64,000 nt of DNA from Paracoccus denitrificans (lineage in GTDB: Bacteria > Pseudomonadota > Alphaproteobacteria > Rhodobacterales > Rhodobacteraceae). Below the pieces are notes generated by a model. That model did no database searches, was not told the DNA's origin, and saw only the letters and a program-made list of their open reading frames with translations. Below are positions 8,997-17,689 of the stretch, piece by piece; position 1 is the stretch's first letter, and the number at the start of each line of letters is the position of its first letter. The position numbers and the translations under genes are program-made. The stretch covers positions 1 through 64,000 of the forward strand of contig NZ_FNEA01000020.1 in NCBI RefSeq assembly GCF_900100045.1, in the 5' to 3' direction.

Positions 8997-9506
8997 TCAG
9001 ATGTCCAGAGCATGGGCAGCGGTGCGGATGCGACCCCGGTCCCCCAGGACCAGCCGCAACAGGATGACCACGACCGCCAGGAAAAAGCCGAAGGGCAGCA
9101 GGAACTTGGCCGGCCAGGTGGTGATCCGCCAGATGCCGTCCACCGTTTCGTTTATGCGCCAGGCATGCGTGGCCACGCCCCAGGAGAACCAGCCGAGGAT
9201 CGCGTAGTAGACGACCGAGACCATATCGGCGAGCCTGAGCATGACCGCCTGGGCGCGGGGCGGCACCTTTTCATAGACGACCTCGACGACGATCGAGCCG
9301 CCCGCAGCCTCGACCCAGGCCAGCGGCAGGAACACGCAGGCGATCATGTAATAGGCCGCGACCACTTCGGCCGTGCCCGGCAAGGGCGCGTTGAAGGCAT
9401 ATTTGCCGATCACGTCGATCATGACGTGGAACATCATCAGCAGAACCGTCACCCCCGCTATCCATCCCAGAAGATGCGTCAGTTTTTCCGTCAGCTTGAC
9501 CATCAC
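8997..9506 (-). CDS. TRAP transporter small permease (DctQ family)
   Basis: A 169-residue membrane protein with four predicted transmembrane helices (about residues 12-32, 48-66, 90-108 and 132-152). It contains the family-typical MIDVIGKYAFNAPLPGTAEVVAAYY region. It partners the large subunit encoded next. Two Met codons stand at the start (MMVKLTEK); either may be used. The gene begins 13 bases after the stop of the SDR gene upstream, so the SDR and the transporter are co-transcribed. Confidence 0.88.
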   Translation of the reverse strand: MMVKLTEKLTHLLGWIAGVTVLLMMFHVMIDVIGKYAFNAPLPGTAEVVAAYYMIACVFLPLAWVEAAGGSIVVEVVYEKVPPRAQAVMLRLADMVSVVYYAILGWFSWGVATHAWRINETVDGIWRITTWPAKFLLPFGFFLAVVVILLRLVLGDRGRIRTAAHALDI

Positions 9507-9519
9507 GTCCTCCCCGGCG

Positions 9520-10278
9520 TCATTGCATGCGATAGCCGCCGTTCACGTCGACGACGGCGCCGGTGATGTATGCCGCATCCGGCCCCATCAGGAACGACAC
9601 CGCCCCCGCCACGTCCTGCGGCGTGCCGATGCGGTTCAGCGGAATGTTGGCCGCGACCGTCGCGTCCCGTTCCGGCGGCAGCGACTGCCGCAGCATCGGC
9701 GCATCGATCAGGCCCGGCGCCACCGCATTCACGGTAATGCCCAGGTTTGCCGCCTCGCGCGCGCCGGCCTTGACCAGCGCCATCACCGCCCCCTTCGAGG
9801 CGATATAGGCCGAGCTGGAGCGATAGCCGCCAAGCTGGGCCGCCACCGAGGCAAAGCCCACGAAACGTCCGCCCGCCATGGCCCGGCGGCTGGCGCCACG
9901 CAGATATTCCCGCAGCAGAAGGAAGGTGCCGGTGGAGTTGACGGCCTGCGTCCGCTCCCAGTCGGCCAGCTGGATGTCGGTGATCGGCGGGCGGTCGCCA
10001 TTGGCGGCGAACAGCAGGATCCCGGCGGCGGCGACCACATGGTCGATGGGCCGGCCCAGCGACCCGGCCTCGGCGAAGGCCGAGATCACCGCGGCTTCGT
10101 TCGCGACATCCAGCGCGATGGCCCGATGGCCCCGCCCCGGCAGCGTATCCGCGACCCGCTCCGCCGCCTCCTGCGACAGGTCCGTGGCAAGGACCGCAAA
10201 GCCGTCCTGAGCCAGGCGATGACAAACAGCTTCCCCGATGCCACCGGCGGCGCCGGTGACAAGCACGATTCCAGACAT
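9520..10278 (-). CDS. SDR family oxidoreductase (first gene of the operon)
   Basis: A 252-residue short-chain dehydrogenase: TGAAGGIG near the N terminus, Asp after strand 2 (LATDLSQ), active-site YIASK and C-terminal ITGAVVDVNGGY. The usual NNAG motif reads VAAAG here, a tolerated variation. As first gene of the operon it faces the GntR regulator gene, so it is probably induced by the pathway substrate. Confidence 0.86.
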   Translation of the reverse strand: MSGIVLVTGAAGGIGEAVCHRLAQDGFAVLATDLSQEAAERVADTLPGRGHRAIALDVANEAAVISAFAEAGSLGRPIDHVVAAAGILLFAANGDRPPITDIQLADWERTQAVNSTGTFLLLREYLRGASRRAMAGGRFVGFASVAAQLGGYRSSSAYIASKGAVMALVKAGAREAANLGITVNAVAPGLIDAPMLRQSLPPERDATVAANIPLNRIGTPQDVAGAVSFLMGPDAAYITGAVVDVNGGYRMQ

Positions 10279-10302
10279 GGCTTGAGGCTCCTCCCTCTCG
10301 TT

Positions 10303-10380
10303 GCAAACGTAATGAACACATTCCTGTGGTTATTGCAAAGAGAATCTGCATCAGATACAGTTTTTGGATACATTTTATCC
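10303..10380. promoter_or_regulatory. Divergent promoter region of SDR operon and gntR
   Basis: The gap between the two divergent genes holds two direct TTGCAAA repeats (beginning about 10304 and 10334) and the perfect dyad GGATA-CATTT-TATCC at 10366-10380. The dyad overlaps the first possible start codon of the GntR gene, which is compatible with autoregulation or with translation starting further downstream. GntR/FCD proteins bind short dyads of this kind. Assignment is by position only. Confidence 0.45.
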
Positions 10381-11143
10381 CAACCCGACCGGGGGCCCCT
10401 TGAGCCAGGCACATACCAGCACCGAAGTGGCGACGCAGAAGCTGCGCGAGGCGATCCTCAGCGGCGAGCTCTTGCCGGGCGACAAGCTGCACCAGGACCG
10501 GCTGGCGGAAATGCTGGGCATCTCGCGCACGCCCTTGCGCGCCGCACTGACGGCGCTGGCGCAAAAGGGACTTGTCTCATACGCGAGCAATCGCGGCTTC
10601 TATGTGCGCGAGTTCTCGTTTGCCGAAGTGTCCGGCGCCTTCGAGGTGCGCGCCGAGCTGGAGGCGCTGGCCTGTCGCCTGGCCGCCGGCAACATGACGG
10701 ACGAGGCGCGACGCCACCTGGCCGATCTGGTGGCCGAGGGCGACAGGCTCCTGAGCCCCGGCGCGTTGCTGCCCGAAAACCTGGCCGACTATCGCCGGAT
10801 GAACGTGAATTTCCACACCGCGGTGATGGCGCTTTCCGGCAATGCCTGGATCATGGAATTCGTGCAAAGCCTCCACAACGTGCCCGCCGCATCCGACCGC
10901 GTGATCATGTGGCGCGATTTTCGCGTGCTCGAACGATCCCATGACGATCACCACCGCATCGCCCATGCCCTCTCCAAGGGCCAGGGCGAACGCGCGGCCG
11001 CCCTGATGCGCGAGCACATCACCTTCGCGCTGGAGCATCTGCACGAGCAGATGAAGCTCTACCCGCAGGATTTTCTGCGCATGCCCAGCTTTGACAAACC
11101 CGCAAAAGGCCGAAGCGGCCAACGCAACCGGAGGACCACCTGA
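10364..11143 (+). CDS. GntR family regulator with FCD ligand domain
   Basis: Up to 259 residues. The winged HTH is at about residues 18-80 (LREAILSGELLPGDKLHQDRL, then ISRTPLRAALTALAQKGL), the GntR signature. The C-terminal all-helical FCD domain shows the metal-site residues in NVNFHTAVM, DHHRIAHAL and REHI. FCD proteins bind small organic acids. The frame opens with TTG at 10364; a second TTG at 10400 (LSQAHTS) would avoid the dyad at 10366-10380 and is equally plausible. It is divergent from the SDR/TRAP operon, its likely target, and overlaps the following GST gene by one base. Confidence 0.88.
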   Translation: MDTFYPNPTGGPLSQAHTSTEVATQKLREAILSGELLPGDKLHQDRLAEMLGISRTPLRAALTALAQKGLVSYASNRGFYVREFSFAEVSGAFEVRAELEALACRLAAGNMTDEARRHLADLVAEGDRLLSPGALLPENLADYRRMNVNFHTAVMALSGNAWIMEFVQSLHNVPAASDRVIMWRDFRVLERSHDDHHRIAHALSKGQGERAAALMREHITFALEHLHEQMKLYPQDFLRMPSFDKPAKGRSGQRNRRTT

Positions 11144-11757
11144 TGACCATCCGCCTATTCTTCTCTCCCGCCTCACCCTTCGTGCGCAAGGTCATGGTCG
11201 CCGCGCATGAGCGCGGTGTCGGGATCGAGAAGCTGCCCTCGGCGGCCTGGCCGGTCAAGCGCGACCCCGAGATCGTGCGCCACAACTCGACCGGCAAGGT
11301 GCCCTGCCTGCTGCTTGACGACGACACGCCGGTCTTCGACAGCCGGGTGATCTGCGCCTATGTCGATGCTAGGGGAACGGTCGGCGAGACGCTATACCCG
11401 CAGGACAAGCGGCGCTTCGCCGTCCTGACGCTGGAGGCACTTGGCGACGCGATTCTGGAAGCGGCCTTGCTGCACCGCTACGAAAACGTGCTGCGGCCCG
11501 AGGAGAAGCGCTGGGACGACTGGTCGCGCGGGCAGATGGAAAAGGTCGATTCCGGCCTCGACGACCTGGAAGGGCGCTGGTTCGACGTCCTTTCCGACGG
11601 CTTCCATGCCGGCAGCATCGCCGTGGCCTGCACCTTGGGCTATCTGGACTTTCGCTTTGCCGAGAAGGACTGGCGCACAGCCCATCCAAAGCTTGCCGCA
11701 TGGTTCGCCGAGGTTTCGGCGCGCCCGTCGCTGGCCGCATCGGTGCCCGCGGCCTGA
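11143..11757 (+). CDS. Glutathione S-transferase family protein
   Basis: A 204-residue protein with an N-terminal thioredoxin-like domain (MTIRLFFSPASPFVRKVMV; glutathione-site segment TGKVPCLLLDDDTPVFDSRVI) and an all-helical C-terminal domain. Ser at residue 8 or 11 could be the thiol-activating residue. It starts inside the stop codon of the GntR gene (TGATG), so the two are translationally coupled. A GST paired with the regulator of an enone-forming pathway could remove electrophilic intermediates or perform a cis-trans isomerisation; this is inference. Confidence 0.85.
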   Translation: MTIRLFFSPASPFVRKVMVAAHERGVGIEKLPSAAWPVKRDPEIVRHNSTGKVPCLLLDDDTPVFDSRVICAYVDARGTVGETLYPQDKRRFAVLTLEALGDAILEAALLHRYENVLRPEEKRWDDWSRGQMEKVDSGLDDLEGRWFDVLSDGFHAGSIAVACTLGYLDFRFAEKDWRTAHPKLAAWFAEVSARPSLAASVPAA

Positions 11758-11765
11758 AGCACATT

Positions 11766-11808
11766 CCGGATCGCGGGCCCCATGCCAAAGGCGGGGCCCG
11801 CGATCCGG
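11766..11808. terminator. Perfect 16-bp stem terminator between convergent genes
   Basis: CCGGATCGCGGGCCCC at 11766-11781 is the exact reverse complement of 11793-11808, with an 11-base loop. It lies just after the GST stop and before the end of the convergent permease gene, so it probably terminates transcription from both sides. Confidence 0.75.
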
Positions 11809-11834
11809 CGATCTTGCCGACCGCCTTCGCAGCC

Positions 11835-12887
11835 TCACCTGCCTGCCGGGGCAGTCCTTTCGCCCTGCCCCAGCAGCCAGACCAGATACAGCCCGCCGCA
11901 CAACCCGGTCATCGTGCCGATGGGCATCAGCAGGCCGAAGGGTGCCCATTGCCCGATCAGATCGGCCGCCATCAGCAGCGCCGCCCCCGTCAACGCCCCG
12001 GACAGCAGCGGCAGTTCGGGCGAGCGGGTCAGGCGACGCGCGATCTGCGGCCCGGCCAGCGCGACGAAGGCGATGGGACCGGCGCTGGCGGTCGCGACCG
12101 AGGTCAGCCCGATGGCCACGATCACCAGCGTCACCCGGGTCCGGCCGACATTCAGCCCAAGCTGCGCGGCCAGGGCCTCGCCCATCTCCAGCAACGCGAG
12201 GCGGCGCGCGTTCCGCAGAACCAGCGGCGCAAACAGCACCAGCCCCGCCAGTGCCGGCCAGACATGACCCCAGCTTCGCGCGTTCAACGAGCCGGCCAGC
12301 CAGATCTGCGCCGACATCGCGCGCTCGAGGCTGCCCATGACCATCAGCACGTTGTTCACCCCGGTCAGCACCGCACCGACGCCGATGCCGACCAGGATCA
12401 GGCGATAGCCGCCCTCGGTCCCCTTGCGCCGCGACAGCATCAGCACGACCAGCGCCGTCGCCAGGCCCGAGATCACCGCCGCCGATGCGACCTGGAACGT
12501 CCCGGCATTGAACAGGGTGATCTGCACGATGGCCCCCGTCGCGGCCCCGGTGGTGAAGCCGATCACGTCGGGCGAGCCAAGCGGATTGCGCGACAGCGAC
12601 TGAAAGACCGCCCCCGCCATGCCCAGAGAGGCCCCGACCATCGCCGCCGTCAGCACCCGCGGCAGCCGGATGCGGCGCAGCACGCGCGTTGCGGTGGCAT
12701 CGTCCGATGAGCCGATCAGCCCCTCGACCACCTGTCCGGGCGACAGCCGGGCCGTGCCGGTGCCCAACAGCAGCAGTGCCAGCACAAGGCACAGCAGGCA
12801 CAGCGCCAGGCAGACGGTCACGCTGCGCGGGCGCCACAGGACCGAGGCGCCGCCGATGCGAAGGGCACGGGTCCGGGGCAGAATCAT
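11835..12887 (-). CDS. Fe-siderophore ABC transporter permease (FecCD family), system A
   Basis: A 350-residue inner-membrane protein of the BtuC/FepG type with about ten hydrophobic segments. Conserved family blocks are present: LRRIRLPRVLTAAMVGASLGMAGAVFQ, RNPLGSPDVIGFTTGAATGA and GPIAFVALAGPQIARRL. It is the last gene of the operon SIP, binding protein, permease, permease. Its start overlaps the preceding permease stop by four bases. It should pair with the frameshifted permease to form the channel. Confidence 0.93.
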   Translation of the reverse strand: MILPRTRALRIGGASVLWRPRSVTVCLALCLLCLVLALLLLGTGTARLSPGQVVEGLIGSSDDATATRVLRRIRLPRVLTAAMVGASLGMAGAVFQSLSRNPLGSPDVIGFTTGAATGAIVQITLFNAGTFQVASAAVISGLATALVVLMLSRRKGTEGGYRLILVGIGVGAVLTGVNNVLMVMGSLERAMSAQIWLAGSLNARSWGHVWPALAGLVLFAPLVLRNARRLALLEMGEALAAQLGLNVGRTRVTLVIVAIGLTSVATASAGPIAFVALAGPQIARRLTRSPELPLLSGALTGAALLMAADLIGQWAPFGLLMPIGTMTGLCGGLYLVWLLGQGERTAPAGR

Positions 12888-13925
12888 AGCCGTGCCAGCC
12901 TGAAGCGGCGCACGACATGGATGAAGAACGGGCCACCCAGGATCGTCGCGACGATGCCGGCCGCGATCTCGTTCGGGGGCGCGACGATACGGCCCAGGAT
13001 GTCCGCCCCCAGCAGGGTCGAGGCCGCGAACAATGCGGAAAGCGGCAGCACGCGGCGATTGTCCGGCCCGGTGACGGCGCGCGCGATATGCGGTGCGACC
13101 AGCCCGACGAAGCCGATGGGACCGGCGGCGGCGGTGGCGGCGCCGGCAAGGATCATCACCGACAGGCAGGCGGCCGCCCAGAAGCGTTCCGGCCTCAGCC
13201 CCAGCGCGCGGCCGGTGTCATGTCCCAGCGCCATGGCGTTCAGCCCCGGCGCCAGCGCCAGGGCCAGCGCCCCCCCCCAGGACCAGCGTCACGCCCATGG
13301 TCAGCGCGACGGCGCGGCCGCGCCCCTCCAGGGCGCCGGCGCCCCAGTTGCGAAACAGGTCCAGCACCTCCAGCGCCGAATTCAGGATGACCAGGCTGGC
13401 CGCCGCCCCCAGCAGGACCGAGATTCCTGCCCCCGCCAGCACCAGCCGGACCGGATCGGTGCCGCTTTCATGCGCCCGTCCCAGCAGGAACACCGCGACG
13501 CCCGCCAGCCCCGCGCCCAGAAAACCGAACCAGACATATTGCGCCATCTGCGTCAGCCCCAGCGCCGAGGCGCCCAGCACCACCGCGATCGCGGCCCCCG
13601 AGTTCACGCCCAGCAACCCCGGTTCGGCCAGCGGATTGCGGGTGACGGCCTGCATGACCGCCCCGGCAAGGCCAAGCGCCGCCCCTGCGAAAACCGCCAG
13701 CAGGGTCCGGGGCAGGCGCAATTCGCGCACGATCAGATGCAGGTCGTTGCCGGGATCGAAGTCGAACATCGCCGCAAGCACCTGTCCGGGCGGCACCGCG
13801 CGCGAGCCGATGGCAAGGCTGGCCAGCGCCAGCACAGCCAGCACCGCGATCCCCAGCGCATAATGCCGGCCCGCCGGGGCCTGCCGCAGCAGCGGAGGAT
13901 GCGGGATCGGGCCTTGCGGGGTCAT
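12884..13925 (-). pseudogene. Fe-siderophore ABC permease, split by a G9-run frameshift
   Basis: Two frames together make one FecCD permease. The first, 13218-13925, gives 235 residues from MTPQGPIPH through LVLGGGAGPG and ends prematurely. The second, 12884-13234, gives MALGHDTGRALG onward, including GPIGFVGLVAPHIARAVTG. On the coding strand the join lies in a run of nine G (13270-13278). With eight G the frame reads LVLGGALALALAPGLNAMALGHDTG, exactly the expected family sequence. The cause may be a sequencing/assembly error, a true mutation, or a slippery run corrected at RNA level. Neighbouring genes are intact, and the downstream permease overlaps the end by four bases. Confidence 0.85.
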
Positions 13926-14866
13926 TTCGCAAAGATTTGCCGGACGGTCTCGACGATCTGCAGGCCGGAATAGTAATCCACCCGGAACGAGGTCGGACCC
14001 AGCGGATAGACCCGGCCCGCGCGCACGGCGGGCAGGTTCGCCAGCACAGGATCGGCGCTGAAGCTGCGCACCATCGCATCCGTGCCGTTGAGCAGGAAGA
14101 CACTGTCGCCGCTGATCGCGGCGGGCAGGTTCTCATGCGAGATGAAGTCGAAATCGGCCGAGCGCGAGACGTCGCCCTGCATTCCCTCAGGAATGCCCCT
14201 GACCGAAAAGCCAAGCGCCGCCAGGACCTTGGCCTGCGGGCTGCTGGGCTTGCCGACGGCATAGGTGCCGGCGAAGTTGTAGGACACGACGCTGACATCC
14301 CCCTCGGGCAGCGCCAGGGTCGATTTCACCTCGGCGGCCTGCCGGGCGAAATCCTGGGTGACGCGGGCGGCGTCGACTTCGTGCCCGGTCGCGCGGCCCA
14401 GCACCTGGGCCAGGTTCTCCCAGCTCTGGGCCGAGTAATCCAGCACGATCACAGGCACGCCTTGCGCGCGCACCTGCTCCAGGTAGGGCATGATGCTGTC
14501 GCCGCCGACCGATGAGGCGACGACCAGATCCGGTTCCTGCACGATCAGCGATTCGATGTCGAAATTCAGGTTGGGATACAGGACCTCGACCCCACGCCGG
14601 TCGGCCACCTCGGCCCATTGCGTGAAAAAGCCCTTGTCGTCGGTCAGCGGCCCGACCAGCGCCGCGGCCGTCGCCGCGACCGGCGCGTCGATGGCCAGCA
14701 GGATACCGGTCAGGCTGGGCGAGGCCGAGACGATCCGCAGCGGCGGGGCGGCCACCGTGACCTCGCCCGTCGCATCGGGAATGCTGCGCGGCCAGCCTTC
14801 GGCCAGCGCCACGGCGGGCAGGATCAGCACAAGCAGCAGCGGCGTCAGACGACGAAGCATCGGCAT
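13922..14866 (-). CDS. Fe-siderophore ABC transporter substrate-binding protein, system A
   Basis: A 314-residue periplasmic binding protein with a Sec signal ([22 protein letters not shown]). It has the class III (BtuF/FepB) layout, including [25 protein letters not shown] and a long helix linker near the middle ([18 protein letters not shown]). It delivers the ferric siderophore to the permease pair. It lies four bases after the SIP gene and overlaps the following permease gene by four bases. Confidence 0.92.
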   Translation of the reverse strand: MPMLRRLTPLLLVLILPAVALAEGWPRSIPDATGEVTVAAPPLRIVSASPSLTGILLAIDAPVAATAAALVGPLTDDKGFFTQWAEVADRRGVEVLYPNLNFDIESLIVQEPDLVVASSVGGDSIMPYLEQVRAQGVPVIVLDYSAQSWENLAQVLGRATGHEVDAARVTQDFARQAAEVKSTLALPEGDVSVVSYNFAGTYAVGKPSSPQAKVLAALGFSVRGIPEGMQGDVSRSADFDFISHENLPAAISGDSVFLLNGTDAMVRSFSADPVLANLPAVRAGRVYPLGPTSFRVDYYSGLQIVETVRQIFAK

Positions 14867-14869
14867 CCC

Positions 14870-15736
14870 TCAGATCGGCAATTCGGCATCGTCGAGGTCT
14901 TCCAGCCTCAGCCCGCGCTTGCGTATCTCGGCATATTCGCGCAGGCGGATTCGGTCGATCTCGGAACTGCTGGCGCCATGCTTCCAATAGCCGAAGACGC
15001 GCAGATCGTCGCGCGCCAGCCCCAGTGCACGGAAATGGCTGCGAAATTCGCGCATCTCCTGCCGCTCGCCGGCAGCCCACAGCGTCCAGCCGCACGCCGA
15101 GCCGATGGCGGCGCGCGCGGCGGCCAGCAGTGCCCCGGTGGTCCCGGCCGGCTGGTCGGGGCTGCGGCGGATCAGGTGATAGTCGATGCCCGGCAGCCGC
15201 GGCAGTTCCTGAAAGGCGCCGGCTTCGCCCGTCTCGATCCACAGGCTGCCGCGAACGCCTTCCGGCCAAGCGTTCAAAATGGCATGGACGGCGGGAATGG
15301 CAGTTTCGTCGGCAAAGACCGCTACGCGTTTCAGCGGGTCTTGCGCGGGGACCAGATGCTGACGCGGGCCGATCATCCACACCGTGGTGCCGGGCCTGGC
15401 AGCCGCCAGCCAGCGCATCGCCGGACTGTCGTCGTCATGGATCACGAAGTCGATCTCGACCGTGCAGGCGGCGGGATCGAAGCTGCGGATGGTATAGATC
15501 CGCGAGACCGGGCGCTGGCCCTCGGGTGTCTCGACCTCGATGCGCACCGCCAGGTTGGCCGGCTGCCATGCCCCGGGGTCGGAGGGCGCGATGCGCCCGA
15601 CCAGCCGCGCGACCGAGGCGAAGGGGTGCCGTATCCCGACGACCTCCATCTGGACCCTGTCCATGTCCCGCATGTGGTCCTGCTGCGACAGCAGGCCCTC
15701 GGGGTCTTCGACGGATTCCTTGTTCGGGCTGGCCAT
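14870..15736 (-). CDS. Siderophore-interacting protein (FAD-dependent ferric-siderophore reductase)
   Basis: A 288-residue cytoplasmic flavoprotein of the ViuB/SIP family. The FAD-binding R-x-Y-T-x-R motif is present as RIYTIR at residues 79-84. The C-terminal half carries the NAD(P)H-binding SIP domain ([14 protein letters not shown], and [18 protein letters not shown]). It reduces the imported Fe(III)-siderophore so iron is released. The ATG at 15736 follows a GGAAAGGAT ribosome site; the longer frame upstream is read-through over the divergent promoter. It is the first gene of the system A operon and faces the ATPase gene. Confidence 0.93.
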   Translation of the reverse strand: MASPNKESVEDPEGLLSQQDHMRDMDRVQMEVVGIRHPFASVARLVGRIAPSDPGAWQPANLAVRIEVETPEGQRPVSRIYTIRSFDPAACTVEIDFVIHDDDSPAMRWLAAARPGTTVWMIGPRQHLVPAQDPLKRVAVFADETAIPAVHAILNAWPEGVRGSLWIETGEAGAFQELPRLPGIDYHLIRRSPDQPAGTTGALLAAARAAIGSACGWTLWAAGERQEMREFRSHFRALGLARDDLRVFGYWKHGASSSEIDRIRLREYAEIRKRGLRLEDLDDAELPI

Positions 15737-15843
15737 GGCATCCTTTCCGCCCGCGGCTGGATTCGCGGGACCGCTGGTCGTGAAATGCGATGGCTGATCG
15801 CCGGACCGGGCTCCGGCGCAATGGCTGAAACCATATTGCAGAG

Positions 15844-15857
15844 CGCATTCCGCAATG
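15844..15857. promoter_or_regulatory. 14-mer CGCATTCCGCAATG, probable IclR operator (copy 1)
   Basis: A dyad GCATT-CCGC-AATGC sits at 15845-15858. It lies between divergent promoter-like elements: TTGCAG at 15836-15841 (plus strand) and TTGCAT read on the minus strand at 15860-15855 with CAATAT at 15838-15833. The 14-mer differs by one base from that at 17603-17616 before the TonB receptor. Shared position in both divergent promoters of system A makes it a good candidate site for the IclR protein encoded between them. Confidence 0.7.
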
Positions 15858-15901
15858 CAATACACAAGCCCACCCAAAAGGCGATCGAGGAAGGAGCCGG
15901 A

Positions 15902-16684
15902 ATGTCCCATCGCCTGCATGCCGACGCCGTGACGCTGCGCTATCAGGCGCGGGTGATCTCGCAAGACCTGTCGCTGGCGATCCCGGACGGCTCGTTCACC
16001 GCCATCGTCGGGCCGAACGCCTGCGGCAAGTCCACCCTGCTGCGGGCGCTGTCGCGGCTGCTGGTCCCCGATGCGGGACAGGTGGTGCTGGACGGCAAGG
16101 CGATCTCGGCGCTTCCCAGCCGCGAGGTCGCCCGCAAGCTGGGCCTGCTGCCGCAATCGCCGGTGGCGCCGGACGGGTTGACGGTGGCCGAACTGGTGGC
16201 GCGCGGCCGTTTCCCGCATCAAAGCTTCCTGCGGCAATGGTCGCCGGACGACGAGCGCGCGGTGCGCTCCGCGCTGGAGGCGACGGGCACCCTGCCCCTG
16301 GCCGAGCGCCCGGTGGCCGAGCTGTCGGGCGGCCAGCGCCAGCGGGTCTGGATCGCCATGACGCTGGCGCAGGAAACCGACATCCTGCTGCTGGACGAGC
16401 CCACGACATTCCTGGACATCGTGCATCAGGTCGAGCTGCTGGAACTGCTCGCCGGCCTGAATGCGCAGGGGCGGACCGTCGTCGCGGTGCTGCACGAACT
16501 GAACCTGGCCTTTCGCTATGCCTCGCATCTGGTGGCGATGTGCGAGGGCGCGGTGGTTGCCGAGGGCGCGCCGGAAACCATCGTCACCGACCAGTTGATG
16601 CGGCAGGTGTTCGGGCTTGATGCGCTGGTGCAGCCCGATCCGCTGACCGGCCGGCCGATGGTGATTCCCCGGCCGCGCCGATGA
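15902..16684 (+). CDS. Fe-siderophore ABC transporter ATP-binding protein, system A
   Basis: A 260-residue ABC ATPase: Walker [10 protein letters not shown] at 37-45, Q-loop LLPQSP, signature LSGGQRQR at 141-148, Walker B ILLLDEP at 161-167, and the switch His in VLHELN. The sequence is of the FepC/FecE type. The ATG at 15902 is preceded by AAGGAG at 15891-15896. Unlike the rest of system A it is on the plus strand, divergent from the SIP operon, and convergent with the IclR gene. Confidence 0.94.
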   Translation: MSHRLHADAVTLRYQARVISQDLSLAIPDGSFTAIVGPNACGKSTLLRALSRLLVPDAGQVVLDGKAISALPSREVARKLGLLPQSPVAPDGLTVAELVARGRFPHQSFLRQWSPDDERAVRSALEATGTLPLAERPVAELSGGQRQRVWIAMTLAQETDILLLDEPTTFLDIVHQVELLELLAGLNAQGRTVVAVLHELNLAFRYASHLVAMCEGAVVAEGAPETIVTDQLMRQVFGLDALVQPDPLTGRPMVIPRPRR

Positions 16685-17482
16685 TCACTCGAAGGTGCTT
16701 TGCCCGCCCGTCGCGCGGTTGATCAGCCGCGCGGCATCGCGCAACGCCAGCCCCGCCTGGGGCGAGTTCAGCTTGCCCAGATCGGCCGCCGTGGTGACGA
16801 CGCAGGTCAGCTCGCCCTGCGCATCCAGGATCGGCGCGGCCTGCCCGGTCACGTTCGACAGCAGGTGGCTGGTCAGTTCGGCCCAGCCCTCGGCGCGGAT
16901 GCGGTCGATGACGGCCTTGCCGGGCGGCGTGCCGCGGAAATGCCGCGGCTGGATGCGGCGCGCGGCCTCGATCTGGGCGCGGGGCAGATAGGCCTGGAAC
17001 ACCATGCCGCAAGCGGTGTTGTCCACCGGCAGGATGTCGCCCAGGCTGACGGCGGTGATCGAGAATTGCGCGCTGCGATACCAGCGCACGATGGTCGGCC
17101 CGCGCTCGGTCCAGATGCAGACGCCACTGCTGAGCCCATGGTTCTCGGTCAGCTGCTTCATCTGCGTCCCGGCGATTTCGACCGCATCGACGCGGCGCAG
17201 GGCGGCGATGCCGATGCTCAGCGCCGCCGGGCCGAGATCGTAGCGGCTGGAGGCGGGGTCCTGCACCGCCAGCCCTTCTTTCACCAGGCTTTGCATGTAG
17301 CGATGCGCGGTCGAGCGGCCGGTCCGCGACAATTGCGCCAGCTCGGCCAGCGGCAGCGCGCGCTGTGCGGTGGCCAGGATGTTCAGGAAGCGCATCGCGA
17401 TCGAGATGGACTGGATCGTCGCAGACCGCTTCTGGCCCAAGCGCTTGTCATCCTCGTCAAGGAAGGGCTCGAACTCCATCAT
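16685..17482 (-). CDS. IclR family transcriptional regulator of siderophore system A
   Basis: A 265-residue regulator with an N-terminal winged HTH (about residues 25-85; LPLAELAQLSRTGRSTAHRYMQSL) and a C-terminal IclR effector domain (GLSSGVCIWTERGPTIVRWY, then a Cys in NTACGMVF, and ELTCVVTT). IclR proteins usually control carbon catabolism. One placed inside an iron-uptake cluster suggests that the system responds to the chelator itself. It is divergent from the TonB receptor and probably binds the shared CGCATT(C/G)CGCAATG sites. The first or second Met may be the start. Confidence 0.9.
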   Translation of the reverse strand: MMEFEPFLDEDDKRLGQKRSATIQSISIAMRFLNILATAQRALPLAELAQLSRTGRSTAHRYMQSLVKEGLAVQDPASSRYDLGPAALSIGIAALRRVDAVEIAGTQMKQLTENHGLSSGVCIWTERGPTIVRWYRSAQFSITAVSLGDILPVDNTACGMVFQAYLPRAQIEAARRIQPRHFRGTPPGKAVIDRIRAEGWAELTSHLLSNVTGQAAPILDAQGELTCVVTTAADLGKLNSPQAGLALRDAARLINRATGGQSTFE

Positions 17483-17589
17483 GGCCGTGTCTCCTGTGCC
17501 TGCGGCTGGCTCGCGTGCGGGGCGTGCGGCAGCGCGGCAACACTAGCGCGCCGTCGCGCGGATGGCAAAGGGGTGCCGTCGACGACGAA

Positions 17590-17616
17590 TTGACATGCGG
17601 AACGCATTGCGCAATG
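17590..17616 (+). promoter_or_regulatory. TonB receptor promoter with 14-mer CGCATTGCGCAATG (copy 2)
   Basis: A consensus -35 TTGACA is at 17590-17595. The 14-mer at 17603-17616 occupies the -35/-10 spacer, where a repressor would block RNA polymerase. The dyad here is CATTGCGCAATG, a perfect 12-base palindrome. One base distinguishes it from copy 1 at 15844-15857. Confidence 0.7.
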
Positions 17617-17689
17617 TGGGATTCGATTGAACGCCGCCAGCAACCTTCCTCGTGCCAGCCCGCGCTTCGCTGACAAGCCCGAGGAACAT

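Noticed and set aside
13218-13234. Treating the two permease fragments as two separate genes
   Set aside because: The 116-residue part lacks the N-terminal half of every FecCD permease, and removal of one G in the G9 run joins both into a normal protein.
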